Source: Arthrobacter sp. UNC362MFTsu5.1 (lineage in GTDB: Bacteria > Actinomycetota > Actinomycetes > Actinomycetales > Micrococcaceae). Taken from it: a stretch of 64,000 nucleotides of DNA. The notes under the pieces are model-generated. The model was not told the DNA's origin. It was given only the letters and a program-made list of their open reading frames with translations, and did no database searches. A program made the position numbers and the translations under genes. Location: contig NZ_JMLE01000007.1 in assembly GCF_000685965.1 (NCBI RefSeq), positions 124,001 through 188,000 of the forward strand, read 5' to 3'. Each line of letters starts with the position of its first letter. Within the stretch, counting starts at the first letter, position 1. Positions 34,411 through 44,357 of the stretch are shown in pieces.

Positions 34411-35787
34411 ATGCACGCAAATATCCGCAGAGGGCTGCTCAGCACCCTCTTTGCCGGCGGGCTCTTAGCCCTCGGCTCCACCGCTGCAAGTGCAGCGGAT
34501 ACAACGAGCGGTTCCGACGGTCTCGCCTCCGGAACCCAGGTCGTCGCACCGGTGACCGCACCCGTCACGGTAGGAACGACGTCGTTGGGCCTGCTGGGTG
34601 ACTCAACGGCAACCACCGATAACACCGGGACCACAACCGCGCCGGCGGGATCAAGCACCACCCCCGCCACCACCAGCGGTTCCGACGGTCTCGCCTCCGG
34701 AACCCAGGTCGTCGCACCGGTGACCGCACCCGTCGCGGTAGGAACGACGTCGTTGGGCCTGCTGGGTGACTCAACGGCCACCACCGAAAACACCGGGGGA
34801 ACCGCACCGGCTGGCACCAACACGAGCGGTTCAACCACCAGCGGTTCCGACGGTCTCGCCTCCGGAACGCAGGTCATCGCACCGGTGGCCGCACCCGCCA
34901 CGGTAGGAACGACGTCGTTGGGCCTGCTGGGTGACTCAACGGCCACCACCGAAAACACCGGGGGAACCGCACCGGCTGGCACCAACACGAGCGGTTCAAC
35001 CACCAGCGGTTCCGACGGTCTCGCTTCCGGAACCCAGGTCGTCGCACCTGTCACCTTCCCGATCACGGTAGGAACGACGTCGTTGGGCCTGCTGGGTGGC
35101 TCAACGGCAACCACCGAAAACACCGGCACCACCAGCGCACCGGCTGGAACAAGCACCACCCCCGCCACCACCAGCGGTTCAACCACCAACGGTTCCGACG
35201 GTCTCGCCTCCGGAACCCAGGTCATCGCACCGGTGACCGCACCCGTCACGGTAGGAACGACGTCGTTGGGCCTGCTGGGTGACTCAACGGCCACCGACAC
35301 CACCACCACCGGGGGCACCTCACCGGCAGGAACCGGCACCACCGGTTCAACCACCAGCGGTTCCGAGGGTCTCGCCTCCGGAACCCAGGTCGTCGCACCG
35401 GTGACCGCACCGATCACGGTTGGCGGCGCGTCGGTTGGAATCGGCGGGGACTCGTCGTCCACGGTCGTTCCTCCGGTAGTGGCTCCCCCGGTGGTTAATC
35501 CGCCTGTTGTTACGCCTCCGGTGGCCACGCCCCCGTTGGTGTTCGGTCCGGCAATCGCCCCTCCGGCGGCCGCTGCTGAAGGTCCGTCACCGCTGGAACT
35601 GCCCGGCACGAATGTGGCACCGGCGGCCGCCTCAGTCACTGCGTTGGCAGCCTCGGGTCCCGCCAACAAAGGGGCCAGCCTTCTCGCCAACACGGGAGCC
35701 AACCTTGACCTGGTAACCGTGGCCCTTCTGCTTTTCACCGGCGGCATGACCATCATGCTGGCACTGACCCGGCGGAGGACGGCCTAA
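34411..35787 (+). CDS. Chaplin-like repeat protein with LANTG sorting signal
   Basis: 458 residues. Signal peptide with AxA site (STAASAA). Then six repeats of about 55-61 residues, each SDGLASGTQVVAPVTAPVTV followed by GTTSLGLLGDSTAT and a Thr/Gly/Pro spacer. The SG-n-V-PV-n-P-V-V-n-LG-S-A pattern resembles chaplin (DUF320) domains but lacks their two Cys and the central CGN. A Pro/Val stretch follows (PPVVAPPVVNPP), and the C-terminus has LLANTG, a hydrophobic helix and RRRTA, the layout of a class E sortase signal (LAXTG). Long chaplins of Streptomyces share this plan. Probably a wall-linked surface protein. Confidence 0.82.
   Translation: MHANIRRGLLSTLFAGGLLALGSTAASAADTTSGSDGLASGTQVVAPVTAPVTVGTTSLGLLGDSTATTDNTGTTTAPAGSSTTPATTSGSDGLASGTQVVAPVTAPVAVGTTSLGLLGDSTATTENTGGTAPAGTNTSGSTTSGSDGLASGTQVIAPVAAPATVGTTSLGLLGDSTATTENTGGTAPAGTNTSGSTTSGSDGLASGTQVVAPVTFPITVGTTSLGLLGGSTATTENTGTTSAPAGTSTTPATTSGSTTNGSDGLASGTQVIAPVTAPVTVGTTSLGLLGDSTATDTTTTGGTSPAGTGTTGSTTSGSEGLASGTQVVAPVTAPITVGGASVGIGGDSSSTVVPPVVAPPVVNPPVVTPPVATPPLVFGPAIAPPAAAAEGPSPLELPGTNVAPAAASVTALAASGPANKGASLLANTGANLDLVTVALLLFTGGMTIMLALTRRRTA
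34510..35430 (+). repeat. Six tandem coding repeats in the chaplin-like gene
   Basis: Repeat starts (GGTTCCGACGGTCTCGCC) at 34510, 34678, 34843, 35008, 35191 and 35359; distances 168, 165, 165, 183 and 168 bp, all multiples of three. Units 1-5 are nearly identical over about 100 bp, while unit 6 is more diverged. Such identity implies recent duplication or gene conversion and makes copy number prone to change. Confidence 0.9.
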
Positions 35788-35967
35788 GCTGCCGGCGGGC
35801 AGGGTGTGGCCATCACCGCCGCCCTGCCCGCCACGTCAGCTGGGCCCCTGGACTGGCCTGGCGCGGGAGGCCGCTCAGGGCCTTCCGCGCCGGACCTCCG
35901 GCAGCTCCACTTTCGATTGCGGAGGTCAACTACCAAGCACCCTTATGAAAATGCATACCCGTCCCCG

Positions 35968-36001
35968 TATTATTCTTTAGAGCGCGTTCCGAGGGGAACG
36001 C
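35968..36001 (+). promoter_or_regulatory. Possible promoter and hairpin before the kinase gene
   Basis: An AT-rich TATTAT (35968-35973) stands out from the GC-rich background and could be a -10. A hairpin GCGTTCC/GGAACGC (35984-36001) follows, then AAAAAAGGATGGGG as ribosome site before the GTG at 36021. No convincing -35. Confidence 0.35.
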
Positions 36002-36020
36002 AAAAAAGGATGGGGACATC

Positions 36021-37232
36021 GTGGAGAGTTCGCCCAGTGATACGGCGGAGGTCCTAGGCGGCCGCTACCGTCTTGGCGACGTCATCGGACGCGGCGGCAT
36101 GGCATCGGTGTACACGGCCAGGGATGAAAACCTCGGCCGCGACGTTGCTTTGAAGCTCTTTGCTCCGCAGGCCGCCGACGCGGACGAGCTAAAGCGTCAG
36201 GAAGCCGAGATAGAACTGCTCGCCACCCTGAACCACCCGAGCCTCGTGACGCTCTTCGACGCCGGAATCGACTCCCGCGTCCCTGAAGAACCGCGCCCTT
36301 TCCTCACCATGGAATTGATTGAGGGACAGGACCTCCGGAGCAGGATCCGGCACAGCCCAGTGCCCCTGGATGAACTGGCAGTGATCGGAGCAGGGGTGGC
36401 CGATGCCCTGGCATACGTCCATAATCTGGGCATCATCCACCGTGACATCAAGCCAGCCAACATCATGCTGGTACAGGTCCGCCCCGGCGAACCCCTGCGC
36501 CCCAAGCTGGCGGATTTCGGCATTGCCCGGATCGTTGACGGCACGCGGCTAACAGCCACCGGAACCATGGTGGGAACGGCCGCCTACCTGAGCCCGGAAC
36601 AGGCGAGGGGCGCCGACCTGGGTCCGGCCAGCGACATCTACTCCCTGGGCCTCGTGCTTCTTGAGTGCATCAAGGGAGCCGTGGAATATCCGGGCAGCGC
36701 CATTGAATCTGCAGTGGCCCGCCTGCACCGCGCCCCGGGAATCCCGGACGATGTTCCCGCAGAATGGGCAAGCCTGATCAGCTCCATGACGGCGCTGGAA
36801 CCCATGGACCGCCCGACGGCGGCTGATGTCGAGATCGCCCTCCGGCATGCCTTGGTCTCCCCTGAGTCGATACCCGGCGCGGTGGCCCAGGAGCCCACCC
36901 GCATCCTTCCCGCACCGCCGTCGCGGCCGCCGCTTGTAGCTCCGGACACGACGCAGGAATTGGATTCGGTGCCGGCCGCCCCCGCCCGCACAACGGCTCA
37001 GCTGGCGGCCAGCGGAGACGGCCCGCCCCGCGCCGGAATCACCCGACGCATCGGCACCGCGGGCCGCCGCAAGCTAGCTGCTGCGCTAGCCGGGCTCGCC
37101 CTCCTGGTAGTGGGAGCCCTGATTCTTCTGACCGTCAACACGCCCAGCACGCCGGAACCTGTTCAATACCCTGCCGTTACCGGAACGCTGGGCGAACACC
37201 TTGAGCAACTACAGAAGAGCGTGGAACCGTGA
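36021..37232 (+). CDS. Membrane Ser/Thr protein kinase (PknB-like, no extracellular sensor)
   Basis: 403 residues from GTG. The Hanks-type kinase domain is complete: GRGGMASVY loop, VALKLF with the ATP Lys, catalytic HRDIKPANIM, metal-binding LADFGIARI, and GTAAYLSPEQARG. A Pro/Ala-rich juxtamembrane region (about 285-340) leads to one membrane helix near 355-377 (KLAAALAGLALLVVGALILL). Only about 25 residues lie outside, so there is no PASTA domain. It overlaps the next lipoprotein gene by four bases, which suggests the lipoprotein is its partner or ligand-sensing module. Confidence 0.92.
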   Translation: MESSPSDTAEVLGGRYRLGDVIGRGGMASVYTARDENLGRDVALKLFAPQAADADELKRQEAEIELLATLNHPSLVTLFDAGIDSRVPEEPRPFLTMELIEGQDLRSRIRHSPVPLDELAVIGAGVADALAYVHNLGIIHRDIKPANIMLVQVRPGEPLRPKLADFGIARIVDGTRLTATGTMVGTAAYLSPEQARGADLGPASDIYSLGLVLLECIKGAVEYPGSAIESAVARLHRAPGIPDDVPAEWASLISSMTALEPMDRPTAADVEIALRHALVSPESIPGAVAQEPTRILPAPPSRPPLVAPDTTQELDSVPAAPARTTAQLAASGDGPPRAGITRRIGTAGRRKLAAALAGLALLVVGALILLTVNTPSTPEPVQYPAVTGTLGEHLEQLQKSVEP

Positions 37233-37732
37233 CGTCAATCGCAGAAAACCACCTTCGCCTGGTGCCGTCCCGCCGTTGGCGGACGCTCATCGCCGCCGGC
37301 CTGCTTTCGGCCGCTCTCGCCGGCTGCAGTTCCACGGCCCCTGACCTTGAAGCGGATGCCGCGGAGAAACTACAGGCCAAGGTCCTGACTGTTTCACAGT
37401 CTGCGGCCGGCAACGACACATCCGGCGCACTCAAGTCGCTCGACGAGCTCGTGGCACAGCTCGACGCTTCAGCGGCCGAGGGCAGCGTGTCGTTCAAACG
37501 CCATCAGAGCATCATGACGGCGGTCCAAGCCGTGCGGGCAGACCTCACCGCTGCGCAGGCAGCAGCGAAAGCCCAGGCCGACGCGGAAGCGGCAGCCGCT
37601 GCCAAGGCAGCAGCCGATGCGGCGGCGGCAGAAGCTGCGAAGGCAGCCCCTGCTCCCGCCGTCGAAGTCCCCGCCCCTTCTCAAGTAGTCCCGGGAAAGG
37701 GCGAGAAAGGCAAGGGCGCCTCCGGACGCTGA
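37229..37732 (+). CDS. Ala-rich lipoprotein of unknown function
   Basis: 167 residues from the GTG at 37229. A basic N-terminus and hydrophobic stretch end in the lipobox LAGC (Cys near 32), so it should be lipid-anchored outside the membrane. Residues 45-105 look helical, and 105-145 is an Ala/Lys/Glu heptad-like stretch (coiled coil), ending in a basic GKGEKGKGASGR tail. Coupled (GTGA overlap) to the kinase gene. No named family recognised; it resembles actinobacterial mucin-associated surface proteins only in composition. Confidence 0.8.
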   Translation: MTSIAENHLRLVPSRRWRTLIAAGLLSAALAGCSSTAPDLEADAAEKLQAKVLTVSQSAAGNDTSGALKSLDELVAQLDASAAEGSVSFKRHQSIMTAVQAVRADLTAAQAAAKAQADAEAAAAAKAAADAAAAEAAKAAPAPAVEVPAPSQVVPGKGEKGKGASGR

Positions 37733-37851
37733 CGCCGGCAACGGCGGCTGGAATGAGTGGAGGGCTTGGTGAGGTGGACGGCCCGACCAGGAATCCCGCC
37801 GTCGTCGGCCTCCGCGCCCGAACAGCCCTACGGCAATTTTTCATCAGCAAA

Positions 37852-37881
37852 CTTACTATTTGCCGCGATTGTCGCTAGGTT
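37852..37881 (+). promoter_or_regulatory. Possible promoter of the SRPBCC gene
   Basis: TTACTA (37852-37857) and TAGGTT (37876-37881) are 18 bp apart, in an AT-rich patch about 80 bp before the ATG. The -10 is the same as in the protease promoter at 41131. GAAGGAG precedes the start codon. Confidence 0.4.
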
Positions 37882-37961
37882 GGTTTAAGCGTGCCCATGA
37901 AGCCCGCAACGAGATCAGAACCGCGGGCCACCGGCCCGCCAGCTGAAGGAGTGATGTAAGC

Positions 37962-38609
37962 ATGGCAACTGTCCAGGAATCCATCAACGTAAGCGTCCCG
38001 CTGAGCCAGGCCTACAACCAGTGGACCCAGTTCGAGGACTTCCCGCACTTCATGAGCGGCGTGGACGACGTGCGGCAGCTCGACGACACCACAGTGCACT
38101 TCCAGACCAGCATCGGCGGCGTCAAGAGGGAATACGACGCCCGGATCACCGTCCAGCAGCCGGACCAGCGCGTGACGTGGGAGAGCCTCGACGAGCCCCG
38201 CAACGCCGGAACAGTATGGTTCGAAGCGCTCAACCCGACCGAAACGAAGGTCAGTGTGGAACTCGCCTGGGAGCCCGATTCCGCGGTCGAAAAGGTGGGG
38301 GCGGCGGTGGGCCTTGATTCCCGCCAGGTGGCCTCGGACCTCAAACGCTTCAAGAAGTTCATCGAGGAACGCGAAGTGGAGACCGGCGCGTGGCGGGACC
38401 GCGTCAGCGATGGCGCAGTCAGCGGAGCTGCAACCGGAGCCGGCGCGGCAACAACAGCTGCCACGACGGCGGAAATTCCGCTCGACGCCACGACCGCCGT
38501 TCCCCTCGAAGAAGAAGTGGGCTACGACGCCGTGCCCACGGAGCAGCCCGTGAACGCGGATCCGGATATGGCCACCGAGCCTCCGTTCGGCAAGCACGTC
38601 CAGCGCTAG
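37962..38609 (+). CDS. SRPBCC (START-like) family protein
   Basis: 215 residues. The N-terminal 145 residues fit the polyketide cyclase/SRPBCC fold: VPLSQAYNQWTQFEDFPHFM, VTWESLDEPRNAGTVWF and the C-terminal helix SRQVASDLKRFKKFIEER. The family binds hydrophobic ligands, and this subgroup is common in actinobacteria near stress genes. An Ala/Thr-rich tail of about 70 residues follows, probably disordered. Single gene; the long palindrome at 38621 separates it from icd. Confidence 0.88.
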   Translation: MATVQESINVSVPLSQAYNQWTQFEDFPHFMSGVDDVRQLDDTTVHFQTSIGGVKREYDARITVQQPDQRVTWESLDEPRNAGTVWFEALNPTETKVSVELAWEPDSAVEKVGAAVGLDSRQVASDLKRFKKFIEEREVETGAWRDRVSDGAVSGAATGAGAATTAATTAEIPLDATTAVPLEEEVGYDAVPTEQPVNADPDMATEPPFGKHVQR

Positions 38610-38620
38610 CGCTGCGGCCG

Positions 38621-38679
38621 CCGGCCAAACAGAACGCCCCGCCTCCCGTGATGGGAAGCGGGGCGTTCTGTTTGGCCGG
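38621..38679. terminator. Bidirectional terminator, 22-bp perfect arms
   Basis: Arms CCGGCCAAACAGAACGCCCC plus GC (38621-38642) and their complement (38658-38679) pair perfectly around a loop that holds a further TCCC/GGGA stem. It lies between the convergent SRPBCC gene and icd, within 12 bp of one stop and 6 bp of the other, so it can end both transcripts. Confidence 0.9.
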
Positions 38680-38684
38680 TCCGG

Positions 38685-40907
<2,223 letters not shown>

Positions 40908-41107
40908 TGGTGGGGCGTCTCCTGAAGGTATACATACATCTGGAACTCTGGCGTTATTTCAACATTCTTAACTTACCCGAGCAGGGCGCGTCGGCGCCCA
41001 TCGTGGCGTCCAGCGACGCGTAGCATACCCCCGGCCGTCGCACTGACAGGGCCTCGGAGAGACGGGGACCACATCCCACCAGCCCCAATACGAAACTAGT
41101 CTATCTC

Positions 41108-41136
41108 TTTACAACAATTGTCACAGTGGGTAGGTT
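41108..41136 (+). promoter_or_regulatory. Promoter of the secreted protease gene
   Basis: TTTACA (41108-41113) and TAGGTT (41131-41136) are exactly 17 bp apart, about 60 bp before the start codon. The spacer contains the palindrome ACAATTGT. Confidence 0.55.
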
Positions 41137-41195
41137 GATCTCCACCAGCGGCGGCCACCACCTGAGGCCGGCGCAAACTTCTGTTGAGGACACCC

Positions 41196-42185
41196 ATGAC
41201 GAAATCGAAGACTCTGGCCACCAGCCTCCTGAGCCTGTCCGCCGCCGCCCTGCTTGCCGTCAGTGCAGCTGCAGGGGCAACTGCCGCTCCCGCATCCCCG
41301 CAGGCCCCGTCTCCCCAGGACGGCGGGCAGGTTGCCAGCCAGTCAGTGGACAGCTCAAGTGCAGCCAACTATTGGACGCCTGACCGCATGCGCACAGCGG
41401 TCCCGGGCGACGTACTGGCCAGCAAAGCACTGCAGCGCGGCAACACTTCGTCTGCTGCAACCGTGGAAAAGGGCTCGAGCACCAAGATTGCCGGCAAGGC
41501 AGGCAACGGCAAACCCGCACCCCTGCACGCCGATGAGAGTCCGGTGTCCCACATCGGCAAGGTCTTCTTCACCCTGGGCGGCAGCAACTACGTCTGCTCC
41601 GGTAACTCCGTGGTGTCCACCAACAAGAGCACCGTGTCCACCGCAGGCCACTGCATCAACGAGGGACCGGGCGCCTTCGCCACCAACTTCATCTTCGTCC
41701 CGGCCTACCTGGACGGTGCCGCGCCCTACGGCAAGTGGGCAGCCAAGGCCCTGTACGCTCCCACGCAGTGGAGCTCGGCCGGCGACATGCAGTACGACAC
41801 GGGCTTCGCCGTCGTCTCTCCGCTCAACGGCCAGAGCCTTGCAGACGTTGTAGGTGCCTCCGGTGTCCAGTTCAATGCCGCCCGCGGCCTGACGTACAAG
41901 TCCTATGGCTATCCCGCAGCGGCGCCGTTCGACGGTTCCTCACTCGTCAGCTGCACCGGGCCGGCCAGCAACGATCCCAACAACCCGCAGTTCCAGTCCC
42001 AGGGCATCCCCTGCGACATGACCGGCGGATCATCTGGCGGCCCGTGGTTCATCGGCACCAGCTCCGGCGGATACCAGAACTCCATCAACAGCTACGGTTA
42101 CGGCAGCCGGTCCACGGTCATGTACGGGCCGTACTGGGGCTCCGTCATCCAGCAGGCCTACTCGAGTGCATCGTCCGCCAACTGA
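41196..42185 (+). CDS. Secreted trypsin-like serine protease
   Basis: 329 residues from the ATG at 41196 (MTKSKTLATS), with GAGGA upstream; the TTG at 41184 is less likely. A signal peptide ending ATAAPA is followed by a propeptide containing YWTPDRMRTAVPGDV, a motif I associate with actinobacterial secreted peptidases of this type. Catalytic triad: His in TVSTAGHCI, Asp in MQYDTGFAVV, Ser in MTGGSSGGPW. Cys pairs fit disulfides outside the cell. Of the chymotrypsin/V8-like class. A small ORF sharing the YWTP motif overlaps its 3' end. Confidence 0.9.
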   Translation: MTKSKTLATSLLSLSAAALLAVSAAAGATAAPASPQAPSPQDGGQVASQSVDSSSAANYWTPDRMRTAVPGDVLASKALQRGNTSSAATVEKGSSTKIAGKAGNGKPAPLHADESPVSHIGKVFFTLGGSNYVCSGNSVVSTNKSTVSTAGHCINEGPGAFATNFIFVPAYLDGAAPYGKWAAKALYAPTQWSSAGDMQYDTGFAVVSPLNGQSLADVVGASGVQFNAARGLTYKSYGYPAAAPFDGSSLVSCTGPASNDPNNPQFQSQGIPCDMTGGSSGGPWFIGTSSGGYQNSINSYGYGSRSTVMYGPYWGSVIQQAYSSASSAN

Positions 42186-42405
42186 CGCCCCCGGCCCTTC
42201 GGCTGACGGCACTTCGGCTGACGGCACTTCGGCAGACGGCCCTTCGGCTGACGAAACCGTGAGCGTCAGCGAGATCAGCCAGGTGCCGGCGGACGTCCTC
42301 GCCTACTGGACGCCGGAGCGCATGGAAGGCGCGAAGCCGCGCAGGGTCCGGCTCCCCCCGCCTGAGGCTGACGACGGACCATCCGCTGCAGCTGAAGCGG
42401 ACTAA
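42166..42405 (+). CDS. Small ORF carrying a protease-propeptide-like motif
   Basis: 79 codons in the +1 frame relative to the protease, starting 20 bases before the protease stop. The first part is encoded by a 15-nt tandem repeat (about 42196-42255) giving SADGTSADGTSADGPSADE. The second part, VPADVLAYWTPERMEGAKP, matches the YWTPDRMRTAVPGDV propeptide motif of the protease next door. There is no signal peptide. It may be a remnant of a duplicated protease gene, a small inhibitor-like propeptide, or a chance ORF; the motif argues against chance. The 42414 hairpin follows directly. Confidence 0.5.
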   Translation: MHRPPTDAPGPSADGTSADGTSADGPSADETVSVSEISQVPADVLAYWTPERMEGAKPRRVRLPPPEADDGPSAAAEAD

Positions 42406-42413
42406 CTGAATAA

Positions 42414-42458
42414 ACGACAACGGCGACCGTCCCCTTTCGGGGGGCGGTCGCCGTCGTA
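42414..42458. terminator. Bidirectional terminator between the protease region and purH
   Basis: ACGAC-AA-CGGCGACCG and CGGTCGCCGTCGT pair, and an inner TCCCC/GGGGG extends the stem around TTTC. It lies between convergent genes. Confidence 0.85.
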
Positions 42459-42467
42459 CGCGGTCAG

Positions 42468-42490
42468 GGTTTCGACAGGCTCAACCACCG
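42468..42490. repeat. Short intergenic repeat GGTTTCGACAGGCTCAACCA
   Basis: Lies just before the purH stop in a convergent gap. It matches 18 of 22 bases of 16906-16927. Related sequences are, to my memory, common intergenic repeats in Micrococcaceae and Microbacteriaceae. Confidence 0.45.
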
Positions 42491-42518
42491 GAGCCGGTGG
42501 CTGGGTCCGTCCGTCTTC

Positions 42519-44204
42519 CTAGTGGAAGAAGTGCCGCGCACCCGTGAAGTACATCGTGATGCCGGCGGCGTTGGCCGCGGCGATGACCTCGTCGTCCCGG
42601 ACGGAACCGCCGGGCTGGACCACGGCGCGGACGCCGGCGTCGATCAGGATCTGCAGGCCGTCGGCGAACGGGAAGAACGCATCTGATGCTGCAACGGCAC
42701 CGCGGGCGCGCTGCGGTGCGCCACTCGCGCCTGATTCTGTCGTCCCGACGTTGGACGCTCCGCCGGCGCCGTCCACGTCGGACTCCACAGTCACGCCCAG
42801 CGTGTTGGCGCGTTCCACGGCCAGCTTGCACGAGTCGAGCCGGTTGACCTGGCCCATGCCGATGCCCACGGCGGCACCGTGATCGGCGAGCAGGATGGCG
42901 TTGGACTTGGCGGCGCGGCAGGCGGTCCAGGCGAACGCAAGGTCAGCCAGCGTTGCGTCGTCCGCGGCTTCGCCGGCTGCGAGGGTCCAGTTGGCGGGGT
43001 TGTCGCCTTCGGCGTCCACCTTGTCTGCAATCTGCACGAGCACGCCGCCGGAGACCTGGCGGATTTCGGCCGGGTAGCGCCCGTAGCCCTCGGGCAGGGC
43101 CAGGAGCCGGATGTTCTTCTTCTTGGCAAGGATCTCCACGGCTTCCGGTTCGAACCCGGGGGCGATGACCACTTCGGTGAAGATGCCGGCCACGGTCTGC
43201 GCCATTCCGGCGGTGACCGTGCGGTTGGCAGCGATGACGCCGCCGAACGCGGAGACGGGGTCGCAGGCGTGGGCCTTGGCGTGGGCATCCGCGATGGGGT
43301 CCGCGGCGTCGGCGGAACCAACGGCCACGCCGCACGGGTTGGCGTGCTTGATGATGGCCACGGCGGGCTCGGCGAAGTCGTATGCGGCGCGGAGTGCGGC
43401 GTCCGCATCCACGAAGTTGTTGTAGCTCATGGCCTTGCCGTGGATCTGGTCGGCCTGGGCGATGCCGGCGGGAGCGGCCTTGTCCACGTACAGTGCGGCC
43501 TGCTGGTGCGGGTTTTCACCGTAGCGGAGGACCTCGGAGCGCTCCAGCGCGAGGCCGGCGTACGCGGGCCAGTCGATGACGCCGTCGCCGTCCTCATCGA
43601 GGAACTGGCTGGCGGTCCAGGTGGCCACGGCGTTGTCGTAGGTGGCGGTGTGTGCGAAGGCCTTGGCAGCCAGGCGCTGGCGGGTCTTCAGGTCGAAGCC
43701 GCCTTCAGCGGCGGCGCGGACAACGTTGCCGTAGAACGTGGGATCCACCACGATGGCGACGGCGGCGTGGTTCTTCGCCGCCGAGCGCACCATGGCGGGG
43801 CCTCCGATGTCGATCTGCTCCACGACGTCGTCCTGCGCGGCACCGGACTTCACGGTCTCCACGAACGGGTACAGGTTCACGACGACGAGGTCGAAGGCCT
43901 CGATCTCCATGCTGGCCAGCGTTTCCATGTGGGCGGGGACACGGCGGTCGGCCAGGATGCCGCCGTGGACGCGGGGGTGCAGCGTCTTGACGCGGCCGTC
44001 CAGCATTTCCGGGGAGCCGGTGACTTCCTCGACTTCCTGGACGGGAATGCCGGCCGCGGCGATCTTCTTCGCGGTGGAGCCGGTGGAGACGATCTTGACG
44101 CCTGCTTCGTGCAGGCCCTTCGCGAGCTCCTCCAGACCGGTCTTGTCGTAGACCGAGATCAGGGCTCGGCGGATGGGAACACGGTCTAGCTGCGTAAAGC
44201 TCAC
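42519..44204 (-). CDS. purH: Bifunctional AICAR transformylase / IMP cyclohydrolase
   Basis: 561 residues from the GTG at 44204 with GGAGA upstream. The last two steps of IMP synthesis. The N-terminal MGS-like cyclohydrolase domain ([35 protein letters not shown]) and C-terminal transformylase domain ([11 protein letters not shown] with the catalytic Lys-His, [25 protein letters not shown]) are complete. About 30 extra residues rich in Gly/Ala/Ser (around 485-515) interrupt the domain just before the DAFFPFADG motif. ZTP, the ligand of the riboswitch at 13.9 kb, derives from this enzyme's substrate AICAR. Confidence 0.96.
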   Translation of the reverse strand: MSFTQLDRVPIRRALISVYDKTGLEELAKGLHEAGVKIVSTGSTAKKIAAAGIPVQEVEEVTGSPEMLDGRVKTLHPRVHGGILADRRVPAHMETLASMEIEAFDLVVVNLYPFVETVKSGAAQDDVVEQIDIGGPAMVRSAAKNHAAVAIVVDPTFYGNVVRAAAEGGFDLKTRQRLAAKAFAHTATYDNAVATWTASQFLDEDGDGVIDWPAYAGLALERSEVLRYGENPHQQAALYVDKAAPAGIAQADQIHGKAMSYNNFVDADAALRAAYDFAEPAVAIIKHANPCGVAVGSADAADPIADAHAKAHACDPVSAFGGVIAANRTVTAGMAQTVAGIFTEVVIAPGFEPEAVEILAKKKNIRLLALPEGYGRYPAEIRQVSGGVLVQIADKVDAEGDNPANWTLAAGEAADDATLADLAFAWTACRAAKSNAILLADHGAAVGIGMGQVNRLDSCKLAVERANTLGVTVESDVDGAGGASNVGTTESGASGAPQRARGAVAASDAFFPFADGLQILIDAGVRAVVQPGGSVRDDEVIAAANAAGITMYFTGARHFFH

Positions 44205-44357
44205 AAAGGTCTCCGTCTTTTGACACGGTGGGGTGCCGCGGTTGGTGGGGATGAGGCCAGTTTATCGCGTCCCGCCGGATGCCCTCCCTGCGCGCCGGTG
44301 TGTGAAGGCCGCGCGCAGACCCGCCGCTGCGACGTAGAGTTTTCCCAGGAGGCCGAG

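Noticed and set aside
34510..35430. CRISPR or intergenic satellite at the 165-183 bp repeats
   Set aside because: All unit lengths are multiples of three and the repeats form a clear protein repeat inside one long frame.
34257..35756. A 499-codon open frame antisense to the chaplin-like gene, with Val/Pro/Glu repeats
   Set aside because: It mirrors the sense repeats, has no signal peptide, ribosome site or family match, while the sense strand has a signal peptide and sorting signal.
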